Assembly: GCF_005771635.1 (NCBI RefSeq)
Contig: NZ_VBWP01000012.1
Coordinates: 1-39,536, forward strand
Length of the DNA: 39,536 bases
Source of the DNA: Culicoidibacter larvae
Lineage (GTDB): Bacteria; Bacillota_I; Bacilli_A; Culicoidibacterales; Culicoidibacteraceae
Direction of reading: 5' to 3'
Positions 33,184-39,517 of this stretch are shown piece after piece. The notes beneath the pieces are model-generated. The model ran no database searches, was not told where the DNA came from, and saw only the letters and a program-made list of their open reading frames with translations. The position numbers and the translations under genes were made by a program. Numbering within the stretch: the first letter of the stretch is position 1; every line of letters starts with the position of its first letter.

Positions 33184-33906
33184 CTAACCTAAGATAATAA
33201 CTTCGCCTGCTTCAATTTCTGTAGCAAGTTCAGCTGCTAAATACTCATAAATGCGCTGGATTGCAATTACACGCCACACGCCGCCATCCGCTTCATCCAA
33301 GCGAGCCTCAATATTGTTATTCAACCGCAATACGAACTCTGACTCAGGCTGTTCAATTTCCGGGAATGTACGAAACGGTTTAAGCACAACTGGATTAGGC
33401 AAGGTTTCATTTTCATACGACACGCCTTTTTTAGCTGTAATTTGTTGAGAGATACCATCATCCTCAACATTTACACCCTCATCCCGTTTTACATTGCCTA
33501 AGGCTTGTAAAACCAGTACAGAGTGGTCAGTAGGGACAAATCGGCTACGCAATGCAATTAGGAATGTTTCCAAGTTTAAGAAATATCCAAAATCAGGAGA
33601 ATAATCCTCAGCAGATGCGTGGACCAGTTTCTCACGTTGTCGTGTTTTTGTATCTAACACACTACGTAATGATACATCGCGTACACCGTCAATCGTGATA
33701 ACATATTTACTTTCCTCAGCTTCATCGGCTTTGACATACTGCACAATAGCATCCAAGGTACGAACATGGAGACAATCAGCCTCTTGTTTAACAACTGGAT
33801 AGAGTTTTTTATTGCTGAACTGTTGCCCAGCAACCTCAGTAATTTTTGGTTCTTGGTTTTCCTCGACGTAGTTCATTACGTCATTCAAATTTTTAATGTC
33901 TAACAT
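33184..33906 (-). CDS. Unknown early protein, possibly DUF2303/YfdQ-like
   Basis: A 240-residue protein. Its order of features - N-terminal YPVVKQEADCLHVRTLDAIV, then a central SPDFGYFLNLETFLIALRSRF and LVLQALGNVKRDEGV, GISQQITAKKGV - resembles the YfdQ/DUF2303 group of phage early proteins, but I cannot confirm it without comparison. No catalytic motif is visible. It is placed early in the replication operon, just before the protein with the acidic linker. Confidence 0.7.
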   Translation of the reverse strand: MLDIKNLNDVMNYVEENQEPKITEVAGQQFSNKKLYPVVKQEADCLHVRTLDAIVQYVKADEAEESKYVITIDGVRDVSLRSVLDTKTRQREKLVHASAEDYSPDFGYFLNLETFLIALRSRFVPTDHSVLVLQALGNVKRDEGVNVEDDGISQQITAKKGVSYENETLPNPVVLKPFRTFPEIEQPESEFVLRLNNNIEARLDEADGGVWRVIAIQRIYEYLAAELATEIEAGEVIILG

Positions 33907-33923
33907 AGTAAAATCCCTCTTTC

Positions 33924-34274
33924 TTATTTAAATACGTTCTGTGTTGTTGGAGCCTCAAGCATTTTATCTACGGCATCCTGCGCACTTTTCTGTGCATCAT
34001 ATTCCACGGCGATCATTTGGCCGGTAGTCTTATCACGCCCGATACTCATACGGGTAAATGATTGGACTGATGGAGCCAATTTCGGCACGCATTGAATATT
34101 AACATTAAGTAAGTCACGGTTTTCATCAGGCTCGAAAATGAGCTTAATTTGAAGTTCCCGCTTTTTCTTCGGGTCAGTATTCGGGTCTGCAATATTCTGC
34201 AGCACCTCTTGGAACTGTTCGCCAGCTGCTCCGCCTGCTAACCCATCAAAAGCCATATTCTTATTTTTATCCAT
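33924..34274 (-). CDS. Unknown early protein
   Basis: A 116-residue protein from ATG 34274, chosen because GGGGAGGTG is 6 bases upstream; a longer frame to 34334 overlaps the previous gene. Begins MDKNKNMAFDGLAGGAAGEQ and continues with a strand-rich centre (LQIKLIFEPDENRDLLNVNI). No known domain. It overlaps the winged-helix-like gene by 8 bases. Confidence 0.68.
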   Translation of the reverse strand: MDKNKNMAFDGLAGGAAGEQFQEVLQNIADPNTDPKKKRELQIKLIFEPDENRDLLNVNIQCVPKLAPSVQSFTRMSIGRDKTTGQMIAVEYDAQKSAQDAVDKMLEAPTTQNVFK

Positions 34275-34500
34275 TCGTGGCACCTCCCCAGTTATAAATA
34301 TAAGTTCCGAAACCGGTCTTTTTAACTTTGCCAATTTCCATAAGATAGTCTAAAGCTTCTTGGATTAATTCAGTTGTATAACTGACTCCATCGAGCTCCT
34401 CCATTTTATTCTTAATATCCGAAATAGAAGCTGTCGGATAGATGTGTCTCACCGCTTTAAGCGTCGCTTGTTCAACGACAGCACTGTGTATCTTGGTCAT
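34267..34500 (-). CDS. Small winged-helix-like protein
   Basis: A 77-residue protein from ATG 34500 (GAGGAGG 6 bases upstream). The sequence ATLKAVRHIYPTASISDIKN, then VSYTTELIQEALDYLMEIGK and VKKTGFGTYIYN, has the helix-helix-recognition helix-hairpin pattern of a winged helix. It may bind DNA or nucleoprotein. The start overlaps the end of the previous gene by 29 bases. Confidence 0.65.
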   Translation of the reverse strand: MTKIHSAVVEQATLKAVRHIYPTASISDIKNKMEELDGVSYTTELIQEALDYLMEIGKVKKTGFGTYIYNWGGATNG

Positions 34501-34741
34501 TATTGGCCTCCTCTTCTTCACGTAGCCAGCAATAATAGTCTTCACTAGCACGTTGTAATTTAATTGATAAATCATTAATCGTATTAATTTGTAACGCGCT
34601 ATACTCAGTAAAAGCCAGCGCCTCTAATAATTCAGTTCTCATCTCCATGAAGATTTCTCCATAAAACAGTTGCTGCACCAGTATCTCCTCATTAGTGTAC
34701 TTAGGTTGATTAAACACTAACGGACTATAGAAATTTCCCAT
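34472..34741 (-). CDS. Unknown early protein
   Basis: An 89-residue helical protein (EEILVQQLFYGEIFMEMRTE, LQINTINDLSIKLQRASEDY) ending in an acidic, Cys-containing tail. GCAGGTG lies upstream of ATG 34741. No recognised family. Early operon member of unknown role. Confidence 0.6.
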   Translation of the reverse strand: MGNFYSPLVFNQPKYTNEEILVQQLFYGEIFMEMRTELLEALAFTEYSALQINTINDLSIKLQRASEDYYCWLREEEEANNDQDTQCCR

Positions 34742-34743
34742 TA

Positions 34744-34950
34744 TTAAGCACCTGCTTCCGCATATCCAACTAATTGGATAAGTTTACGGTCTAACAAGTT
34801 GAACCGGAACCCTGCTGCTATTTTCGCTTCTCGAGTCTCAGCAAATACATGATCGGCTAAAGCAAGATTTCTTGCATAGCGCAGCGCTTGTACTGAAAAT
34901 ACTGTATTATCGGTGAAGTAGAAACGGAATGCTTCTTCCCATGTTTTCAT
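34744..34950 (-). CDS. Unknown small early protein
   Basis: A 68-residue protein from ATG 34950 (GGGGGTG 8 bases upstream), beginning MKTWEEAFRFYFTDNTVFSV. Helical, with no known domain. The start overlaps the stop of the small membrane protein gene before it by a few bases. Confidence 0.6.
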   Translation of the reverse strand: MKTWEEAFRFYFTDNTVFSVQALRYARNLALADHVFAETREAKIAAGFRFNLLDRKLIQLVGYAEAGA

Positions 34951-35183
34951 ATCACAAACACCCCCAAGCCGAGTATGATTGATAGTGCTAACACTGATAG
35001 ACATACACCAAGCACAACACCAGTGCCGAGATAATTATGGTTTTCCTTAATCCGCTCTGCTGGTGTCAGCTGTTGATTAATCCATTTCATGACCGTGCTC
35101 TTTGCTGCAAGCTGTTCCTTATTAGCTGTACAAGTTGCATAGTCTAAAGCGCTAATCGCTTTTTTACGCGTAATCTTATCCAT
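34947..35183 (-). CDS. Small early membrane protein
   Basis: A 78-residue protein with a polar N-terminal part (KKAISALDYATCTANKEQLA) and one membrane helix near the C-terminus (about 52-77, LGTGVVLGVCLSVLALSII). GGTGGTG precedes ATG 35183, which lies next to the stop of the upstream gene. Membrane location is probable. Role unknown. Confidence 0.65.
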   Translation of the reverse strand: MDKITRKKAISALDYATCTANKEQLAAKSTVMKWINQQLTPAERIKENHNYLGTGVVLGVCLSVLALSIILGLGVFVI

Positions 35184-35726
35184 TCATCGCACCACCTTAC
35201 ATTTAGCTAGGATATCTTCTAAAAGTACACTGAGTACCAATCCGCCACGTTTCTGAATAGTTGCCAGCGGCTTATCGATATCAATAATTTTAAAAGTGGT
35301 AGCATCAGTCAACCAATCTTGTTCTTTGCTAACTACAGCTAACAGCTGTCCACTTTGGACTTGATAGGTTTTAGCTAGAGTGTTTAACTCAATCACTTGG
35401 TCAATCACATTCTTAGCGTGCTCCTCGATTTCCTCAGTTGTCCACTTCTTACCCTCGGTAATAAATGCCATTCCTGAGTAATCTCCATGATGACCATAAT
35501 CCCACCCAAGTTTTACACAGTCACCAATTCCATCAGGTTCCTGAAAGGTAAATCCCCAGTGGACATTAATAGAGTCTAGATAAGATAAGGCGATACAGTC
35601 CTTTGGGACATATATGTATCCACATGGATGTATGCCCATACTTTTTACTTCAAACCGGTACCCACGGTAAACTCCGTCATGTAATACCTCATTAATAAAG
35701 GCCTCTTGGTATACCATCTGTTTCAT
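35184..35726 (-). CDS. Unknown early protein
   Basis: A 180-residue protein. The N-terminal ~110 residues are strand- and aromatic-rich (YRGYRFEVKSMGIHPCGYIYV, VHWGFTFQEPDG, GWDYGHHGDYSG), of a kind seen in conserved phage early proteins; the rest is helical. No function known. GGAGG lies 8 bases before the ATG. A 15-bp palindrome (35747-35761) lies just upstream, so this may head a separately regulated early unit. Confidence 0.7.
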   Translation of the reverse strand: MKQMVYQEAFINEVLHDGVYRGYRFEVKSMGIHPCGYIYVPKDCIALSYLDSINVHWGFTFQEPDGIGDCVKLGWDYGHHGDYSGMAFITEGKKWTTEEIEEHAKNVIDQVIELNTLAKTYQVQSGQLLAVVSKEQDWLTDATTFKIIDIDKPLATIQKRGGLVLSVLLEDILAKCKVVR

Positions 35727-35746
35727 TTTGCAATTCCTCCATAAGC

Positions 35747-35761
35747 GTGATATAATATCAC
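35747..35761. promoter_or_regulatory. 15-bp palindrome, candidate operator
   Basis: GTGATATAATATCAC is a perfect inverted repeat, 21 bases upstream of the start codon of the 180-residue early gene. Nearly the same sequence (GTGATATAATACCAC) occurs at 38017-38031 before the integrase gene. The repeat contains a -10-like TATAAT. A shared regulator is inferred from the two-site occurrence. Confidence 0.5.
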
Positions 35762-35783
35762 TGATATAAATTTTGTTTTGCCT

Positions 35784-36080
35784 CTACTGGTTGCCGCCGG
35801 TAGTGGCGTTTTTTGTATTTATGATTTTTCTTAGCTGCATCACTGTTACTTTTTCGTACTTGAGTACCCAATCAACAGGCACCAGTGCCCACGGAAAACT
35901 CTCGCTAACATTTTCCTCAACGCTGTCCGCGTATTCCCGCACCCTATTTAGGTAGTTTCGGGCTGTGGATTTCGATGGTGGATTACCATCCCGCTTAGTG
36001 AAATGTTTTGTGATGTCAGCTACACCTACATAAATATTTGAAATGTATAGATCGTATAAGTTTTGCGGATCAGCTTTCAT
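35784..36080 (-). CDS. Early regulator-like protein (helix-turn-helix type)
   Basis: A 98-residue protein from ATG 36080 (AAGGAGGTG upstream). The segment IYVGVADITKHFTKRDGNPP followed by SKSTARNYLNRVREYAD (about 18-55) has the look of a DNA-binding helix-turn-helix. It is the second gene of the early operon, next to the Cro-like gene. The operator copy at 36117-36131 lies just upstream of it. Regulation of early genes is possible but not shown. Confidence 0.62.
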   Translation of the reverse strand: MKADPQNLYDLYISNIYVGVADITKHFTKRDGNPPSKSTARNYLNRVREYADSVEENVSESFPWALVPVDWVLKYEKVTVMQLRKIINTKNATTGGNQ

Positions 36081-36116
36081 GCTTATCACCTCCTTTAAGT
36101 TTTTCCAAATATGATA

Positions 36117-36131
36117 TAGAGTTAATCTCTA
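36117..36131. promoter_or_regulatory. Fourth switch operator, downstream of cro
   Basis: TAGAGTTAATCTCTA is a symmetric match to the operators in the divergent promoter region (36377, 36409, 36449). It overlaps the stop codon of the Cro-like gene and lies before the next early gene. Position suggests that the repressor, the Cro-like protein, or both also act here. Confidence 0.6.
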
Positions 36132-36347
36132 GTTTGGCTCAAAAAAAATATTATTTACTGGAATAGAGTATAATTCCGAGATAGCCCTCTGCTTTATAGG
36201 TGTAACTAATCCTGAATTACTTTCCCATTTTACAAGCGTACCTATTGCAACACCAAGTGCTTTTGATGCTTCAACTAAAGTTAAACCCGCGTTTACTCGA
36301 GCAGCTTTCAAAGAAATTTTCAATGCCGTTTCGGCTTGGTTTTCCAT
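36129..36347 (-). CDS. Cro-like helix-turn-helix regulator
   Basis: A 72-residue protein with one XRE-type helix-turn-helix (AARVNAGLTLVEASKALGVAI, then GTLVKWESNSG, about 15-47). It is divergent from the repressor gene, with GGAGGTG upstream and its own strong promoter (36370-36398) containing an operator. It probably switches the phage to lytic growth by repressing the repressor gene, as Cro does. Confidence 0.87.
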   Translation of the reverse strand: MENQAETALKISLKAARVNAGLTLVEASKALGVAIGTLVKWESNSGLVTPIKQRAISELYSIPVNNIFFEPN

Positions 36348-36369
36348 GTTATCACCTCCTGATGACTAA

Positions 36370-36398
36370 ACTATACTAGAGTTTATCTCTTGTGTCAA
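36370..36398 (-). promoter_or_regulatory. Early (cro-side) promoter
   Basis: Consensus TTGACA (36393-36398) and TATAGT (36370-36375) with a 17-base spacer on the minus strand. The operator TAGAGTTTATCTC (36377-36389) lies in the spacer, so repressor bound there would block RNA polymerase. This is the main early lytic promoter. Confidence 0.85.
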
Positions 36399-36461
36399 GC
36401 AAAAAATATAAAATAACTCTACTTTTTTGATAAAAACGTTGATTTTACTAGAGTTTTATTC
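36377..36461. promoter_or_regulatory. Switch operators (three TAGAGTT-type sites)
   Basis: Three related sites lie between the divergent genes: TAGAGTTTATCTC at 36377-36389, TAGAGTTATTTTA (minus) at 36409-36421, and TAGAGTTTTATTC at 36449-36461. The first sits in the cro-side promoter and the third in the repressor-side promoter. A fourth is at 36117-36131. This is the layout expected for binding sites of the repressor and the Cro-like protein. Confidence 0.75.
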
Positions 36462-36467
36462 TAAAAT
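36439..36467 (+). promoter_or_regulatory. Repressor-side promoter
   Basis: TTGATT (36439-36444) and TAAAAT (36462-36467) are 17 bases apart on the plus strand, 19 bases before the repressor ATG. One operator lies between the boxes, suggesting autoregulation. Weaker than the opposite promoter by match to consensus. Confidence 0.65.
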
Positions 36468-36486
36468 AGTATAGAGGTGATTTTGT

Positions 36487-36954
36487 ATGTCTGATACAAA
36501 TATTCAAGATATAATAAGCAAAAATCTTATCCGATTAATGGAAATATACGGAATTAATCAAGCTCAATTAGCTGAAATTGCTGGTGTAAGCGAATCTGCA
36601 GTAGGAAAATGGATTTTAAAAAGAAACGCCCCGCGTATGGGCGCTATACAAAAAATTGCAGACCATTTTAATATGCCTACTTCATACTTGCTGCATGAAA
36701 CTAGCCCGCTTGTTGAGTTTGACAACTTGGAAAAGGAAGCCGAAAAAGTAATCCAGTTTCCCGAAACTTTTACAGTTGGCATCGCTGACACCGCCCGTAA
36801 ATATTTAAGACACATGGGTGTAGTTGCATTTAGTGGCCGCGATTATACAACGCGTTCTGATGAGGAAGTAGTAAAAATGGCCAACTTTATTCGGCAGCAA
36901 GAGTTAAATATGCAACAGTCATTTAACACTCTATTTGGCGATGATGACCAATAA
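36487..36954 (+). CDS. Phage repressor, XRE helix-turn-helix (ImmR-type)
   Basis: A 155-residue protein with an N-terminal XRE domain (LIRLMEIYGINQAQLAEIAG, then VSESAVGKWILKRNAP, about 14-50) and a C-terminal part (about 90-155) that has no S24/LexA-type peptidase motif. The ribosome binding site is TAGAGGTG. It lies before an ImmA-type metalloprotease gene, so induction is probably by cleavage in trans rather than RecA-stimulated self-cleavage, as in ICEBs1/phi105. It maintains lysogeny. Confidence 0.87.
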   Translation: MSDTNIQDIISKNLIRLMEIYGINQAQLAEIAGVSESAVGKWILKRNAPRMGAIQKIADHFNMPTSYLLHETSPLVEFDNLEKEAEKVIQFPETFTVGIADTARKYLRHMGVVAFSGRDYTTRSDEEVVKMANFIRQQELNMQQSFNTLFGDDDQ

Positions 36955-37021
36955 ATGTCTCACTTGGGTCTTTTGTGATAATAATCCAGTGCTACAATGT
37001 TAGTCAACAGGAGGTTGTTGA

Positions 37022-37399
37022 ATGATAGAGAAAATTTATGATATGGTCGGATCCTATGATGTTTGTGATATAGCTAACCGATTTGGTATTACTATAACTG
37101 AAGTCCATCCGAGCTTACTTTCTGAGCTCGGTATGATTATTCCAAAACTACGCACCGTTTACGTCAGAGAGGATTTAAGCCCGAACTTATTTGAGTACAC
37201 TGTAGCTCATGAGTTAGGTCACTTCTTTTTGCACGGACACTTAGTAAATAATGAACTATACTTTTCTGGTTTTAAAGGTAAGCTAGAGAAAGAGGCTAAT
37301 GATTTTGCTATAGCTTTAGTAGCAAAACATCACAGTATACCTGAGAAGCAAGTGAAATTTTACCTAAACGATACCTTTCCATTTTTAAAATTGGCATAA
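37022..37399 (+). CDS. ImmA/IrrE-type metallopeptidase (anti-repressor protease)
   Basis: A 125-residue M78-family peptidase: HELGH (H63-E64-H67) and the third ligand region KEANDFA (E91). ImmA of ICEBs1 cleaves its partner repressor ImmR to induce the element. Here it follows the repressor gene on the same strand, with AGGAGG ahead of the ATG, so the two form an operon. Its action on the neighbour is inferred from this arrangement. Confidence 0.9.
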   Translation: MIEKIYDMVGSYDVCDIANRFGITITEVHPSLLSELGMIIPKLRTVYVREDLSPNLFEYTVAHELGHFFLHGHLVNNELYFSGFKGKLEKEANDFAIALVAKHHSIPEKQVKFYLNDTFPFLKLA

Positions 37400-37424
37400 A
37401 AAAAATAAGCATCTCTGCTTATTT
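37398..37424. terminator. Bidirectional terminator between immA and the accessory gene
   Basis: The stem AAATAAGC / GCTTATTT (37403-37410, 37417-37424) ends convergent genes. On the minus strand it is followed by TTTTTTTT and overlaps the stop codon of the 171-residue gene; on the plus strand the T-run is short. It works best for the minus-strand gene and possibly also ends the immA transcript. Confidence 0.7.
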
Positions 37425-37934
37425 CAAAACTAATTTATTACTTGGTACATATTGTTTAAGGTCCTTAACCATACCATCGAGATGGTCGCTCACTGACTTC
37501 AATTTTGTATCAACTCTAAATGCTATTTCTTCCACGCCGTCATCTTTTGGGGCAATAGTAAATATCGCGTTAGTTAACTTATTACCTTTGGCTTTATTAC
37601 CCGTTCCGCTTATCGCCCCAACTACAGCACCTAAGCCACCAAAAAGCACACCTCCAACTAAGGCTCTTCCTAATACGCTTTTATTTTTCAAATAAGTTTG
37701 ATCATCAATGTCTACTATGCAAGAAACATACTCAATTTCATCCCAAGCCATAGAGATTGTGGTTAGCGGTTTTGTTGTCGAGTATACATATATACCATTT
37801 TGGCATAGAGCAAAACCTATACTTTGCGACAAGTTTGGATATCCGCCCACAAGTGAAGCAGGTACTATCTTCCTAACTTTCAATTCCTTACTGATTTTTT
37901 TTGATTTTTTCTTATCATCAATAATTACTTCCAT
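37419..37934 (-). CDS. Accessory protein with glycine-zipper segment (lysogen-expressed candidate)
   Basis: A 171-residue protein from ATG 37934 (AGAGGG 8 bases upstream). N-terminal basic stretch (KKKSKKISKELK), then a PH/GRAM-like beta-rich part (GFALCQNGIYVYSTTKPLTT, then SMAWDEIEYVSCIV), a glycine-rich hydrophobic segment (ALVGGVLFGGLGAVVGAISG, about 89-108), and a beta-rich end (FTIAPKDDGVEEIAFRV). It is on the minus strand between two plus-strand genes, with its own promoter and terminator. Such placement is typical of genes expressed from the prophage. Function unknown; a membrane-related role fits. Confidence 0.7.
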   Translation of the reverse strand: MEVIIDDKKKSKKISKELKVRKIVPASLVGGYPNLSQSIGFALCQNGIYVYSTTKPLTTISMAWDEIEYVSCIVDIDDQTYLKNKSVLGRALVGGVLFGGLGAVVGAISGTGNKAKGNKLTNAIFTIAPKDDGVEEIAFRVDTKLKSVSDHLDGMVKDLKQYVPSNKLVLK

Positions 37935-37973
37935 AAATATAACCCTCTCTTTCTCTCTCATCGATTTAAACCA

Positions 37974-38002
37974 ATTATACAATAAAAAACACACCGCGGC
38001 AA
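37974..38002 (-). promoter_or_regulatory. Promoter of the accessory gene, with -35 in a hairpin loop
   Basis: TTGCCG (37997-38002) and TATAAT (37974-37979) are 17 bases apart on the minus strand. The -35 box is exactly the loop of the dyad CACACCG/CGGTGTG at 37990-38009. The dyad plus following T-run also has terminator form on the minus strand, but no minus gene lies upstream of it. It may be an operator dyad. Confidence 0.6.
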
Positions 38003-38009
38003 CGGTGTG
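37990..38009. promoter_or_regulatory. Dyad around the accessory promoter -35 box
   Basis: CACACCG (37990-37996) and CGGTGTG (38003-38009) flank the 6-base TTGCCG box (minus strand). A T-run follows on the minus strand, so it could also act as a weak terminator against reading from the integrase side. Either use would control the 37419-37934 gene. Confidence 0.5.
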
Positions 38010-38017
38010 CTAGAAAG

Positions 38018-38054
38018 TGATATAATACCACTAAATCCAATAAGTATTATATCA
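38018..38054. promoter_or_regulatory. Inverted repeat before the integrase gene
   Basis: TGATATAATAC (38018-38028) and GTATTATATCA (38044-38054) form a perfect 11-bp inverted repeat with a 15-base spacer, 35-71 bases before the integrase ATG. Each arm contains a -10-like TATAAT on one strand. The left arm extends to GTGATATAATACCAC, nearly the palindrome at 35747-35761. It may be the integrase promoter and operator; no clear -35 box was seen. Confidence 0.5.
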
Positions 38055-38088
38055 TGTTTCTTTATTCAATGAAAGGACACGATACAAT

Positions 38089-39390
38089 ATGAAACTGATC
38101 TATGATGAAATTTCAGAATTAAATATTAAACGTTATGAGGAGCCTAGTGACAACGGAAAAGTTGTATACTATAATGGCTTTTATAGAGTTAAAAATATTA
38201 AGACCCGAAAGTGGGAAAATAAACGCATCCGAGGCAAAAGAAAACGTCTAACAAAAAAGCAAATCCGTGAGATTTTCACAGAGATATATCTACTGTTTGA
38301 GCAATACGGCATTATTGACGAAAAGGATAAGCCAGGATTTGATAATCCCGCTGAGCAGATACTTTTTGATACAATGTGTGATGAGTTTCTAAAACATTAC
38401 AAGCAACTTGTTCAGCCATCATCTTACTTGCGAGTTAAGCGACACGCTGAGATTGTAAAAGAGGAATTCGGCAACGAGGATATGCGCTACATATCAGGCA
38501 ACAGGCTCGAGAGCTATTACTATAGCCTACAGTCAGGTGAAAACGAGAAGCAGCATAAATATAGCTACTCAGAGGTATCAGGTCGGCATTTCGTAATAAA
38601 GTCCACATTTAAAAGAGCACGTCAATATCACGGCCTCCAAAATAACCCCTGCGAGTTTGCCATCCCGAAGAGAACTATGAACGACAAACTTAGACAGATA
38701 GAGGGCTCTAAGAAACACTGGACCATTGAGGAAGTAAATAAAGTAGTTGCAGCCATTGATAAAGAGATTGAAACTACTAAGAAAGATATTCACAAGGGTA
38801 AATATTGGTATAACCGGTATATACGCGCATTAAGAAATAAAGTAATCATCTGTACCACTATTTGGGCAGCTACAAGAAAGGGCGAGCTACTCGTATTTAA
38901 AGACAGCTCACTCAAGTATGACAAGAAAGAGTCAATGTATTACCTATATTTTGCCGGCACACAGACCGAAACCGAAGAGGGCTACGTTTTCAAGGACGGA
39001 ACCAAAACGGGCGATACAGGCAAAATTTATATACATGACAGCCTCGCTGAGACTATACTAGCCCTCATAGATGAACATAAAAAGCTCTATGGTTACGATC
39101 CGGATAGATTTGATATGGCGAGCACATACGGAAAAGCCCTATCGCGGAACCAGGTGAATAGAATTTTTGAACGATACGCAACAGCAGCCGGAGTCCACTA
39201 CATCCCACCACATAAAGGGCGCCGCAGCCACGGTTCTATCCTGATAAACAGTGACCAAGAATGGACTCTTGAGGAGATACAAGAACGGCTGCGCCACTCT
39301 TCGTCAGAGACAACTAGAAAATACTACATCGAGATATATGACTCTACCCGAGCAAAGTCAGCTAAGAAGATAAATAAATTACCACTATAA
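38089..39390 (+). CDS. int: Site-specific tyrosine recombinase (integrase)
   Basis: A 433-residue integrase. Catalytic residues: Arg263 (ATRKGEL), His375-x-x-Arg378 (HKGRRSH), His403 (RHSS) and Tyr412 (RKYYIEIYD, with the usual 9-residue H-to-Y spacing). The N-terminal ~90 residues, rich in basic residues (RIRGKRKRLTKKQIRE), are the arm-binding and core-binding parts. It inserts the phage into the tRNA 3' end and excises it. GAAAGGA lies 11 bases upstream of ATG. It sits beside attR, between the attachment site and the accessory gene. Confidence 0.96.
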   Translation: MKLIYDEISELNIKRYEEPSDNGKVVYYNGFYRVKNIKTRKWENKRIRGKRKRLTKKQIREIFTEIYLLFEQYGIIDEKDKPGFDNPAEQILFDTMCDEFLKHYKQLVQPSSYLRVKRHAEIVKEEFGNEDMRYISGNRLESYYYSLQSGENEKQHKYSYSEVSGRHFVIKSTFKRARQYHGLQNNPCEFAIPKRTMNDKLRQIEGSKKHWTIEEVNKVVAAIDKEIETTKKDIHKGKYWYNRYIRALRNKVIICTTIWAATRKGELLVFKDSSLKYDKKESMYYLYFAGTQTETEEGYVFKDGTKTGDTGKIYIHDSLAETILALIDEHKKLYGYDPDRFDMASTYGKALSRNQVNRIFERYATAAGVHYIPPHKGRRSHGSILINSDQEWTLEEIQERLRHSSSETTRKYYIEIYDSTRAKSAKKINKLPL

Positions 39391-39415
39391 AATTGGCGGT
39401 AGATTTGGCGGTATT
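39391..39415 (+). repeat. Integrase arm-type repeat pair, right end
   Basis: Direct TTGGCGG copies at 39393-39399 and 39405-39411 match the pair at 72-89 near the left end. The repeat pair starts directly after the integrase stop codon. Further TTGGCG-like elements lie at 39441 and 39481. These are likely arm sites for integrase binding. Confidence 0.65.
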
Positions 39416-39440
39416 CTTGGAAAAAAGTATCATAAAACTA

Positions 39441-39494
39441 TTGGCGACTTTTAGCAATTAGTGTGTATTATTAATGGTTTTCGGCGATTTTTAG
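39441..39494 (+). repeat. Degenerate 14-bp direct repeat near attR
   Basis: TTGGCGACTTTTAG (39441-39454) and TCGGCGATTTTTAG (39481-39494) match at 12 of 14 bases, 40 bases apart. They share TTGGCG with the arm-type repeats and may be additional integrase or excisionase sites. Inference from position. Confidence 0.5.
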
Positions 39495-39517
39495 TACTTC
39501 TTACTTGGAAAGTACTA
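39492..39517. repeat. Inverted repeat flanking the attR core
   Basis: TAGTACTT (39492-39499) and AAGTACTA (39510-39517) form a perfect 8-bp inverted repeat with a 10-base spacer, ending at the first base of the attachment core. It resembles a core-type recombinase binding arrangement next to the crossover site. Confidence 0.5.

Noticed and set aside
34275-34334. Longer N-terminus for the 116-residue early protein
   Set aside because: The longer start would overlap the previous gene by 60 bases more and has no ribosome binding site; ATG 34274 has a strong one.
35776-35810. GC-rich hairpin followed by T-run on the plus strand
   Set aside because: It lies at the end of the 98-residue minus-strand gene, where the coding sequence explains it, and no plus-strand gene ends there. 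The stem is short and imperfect.
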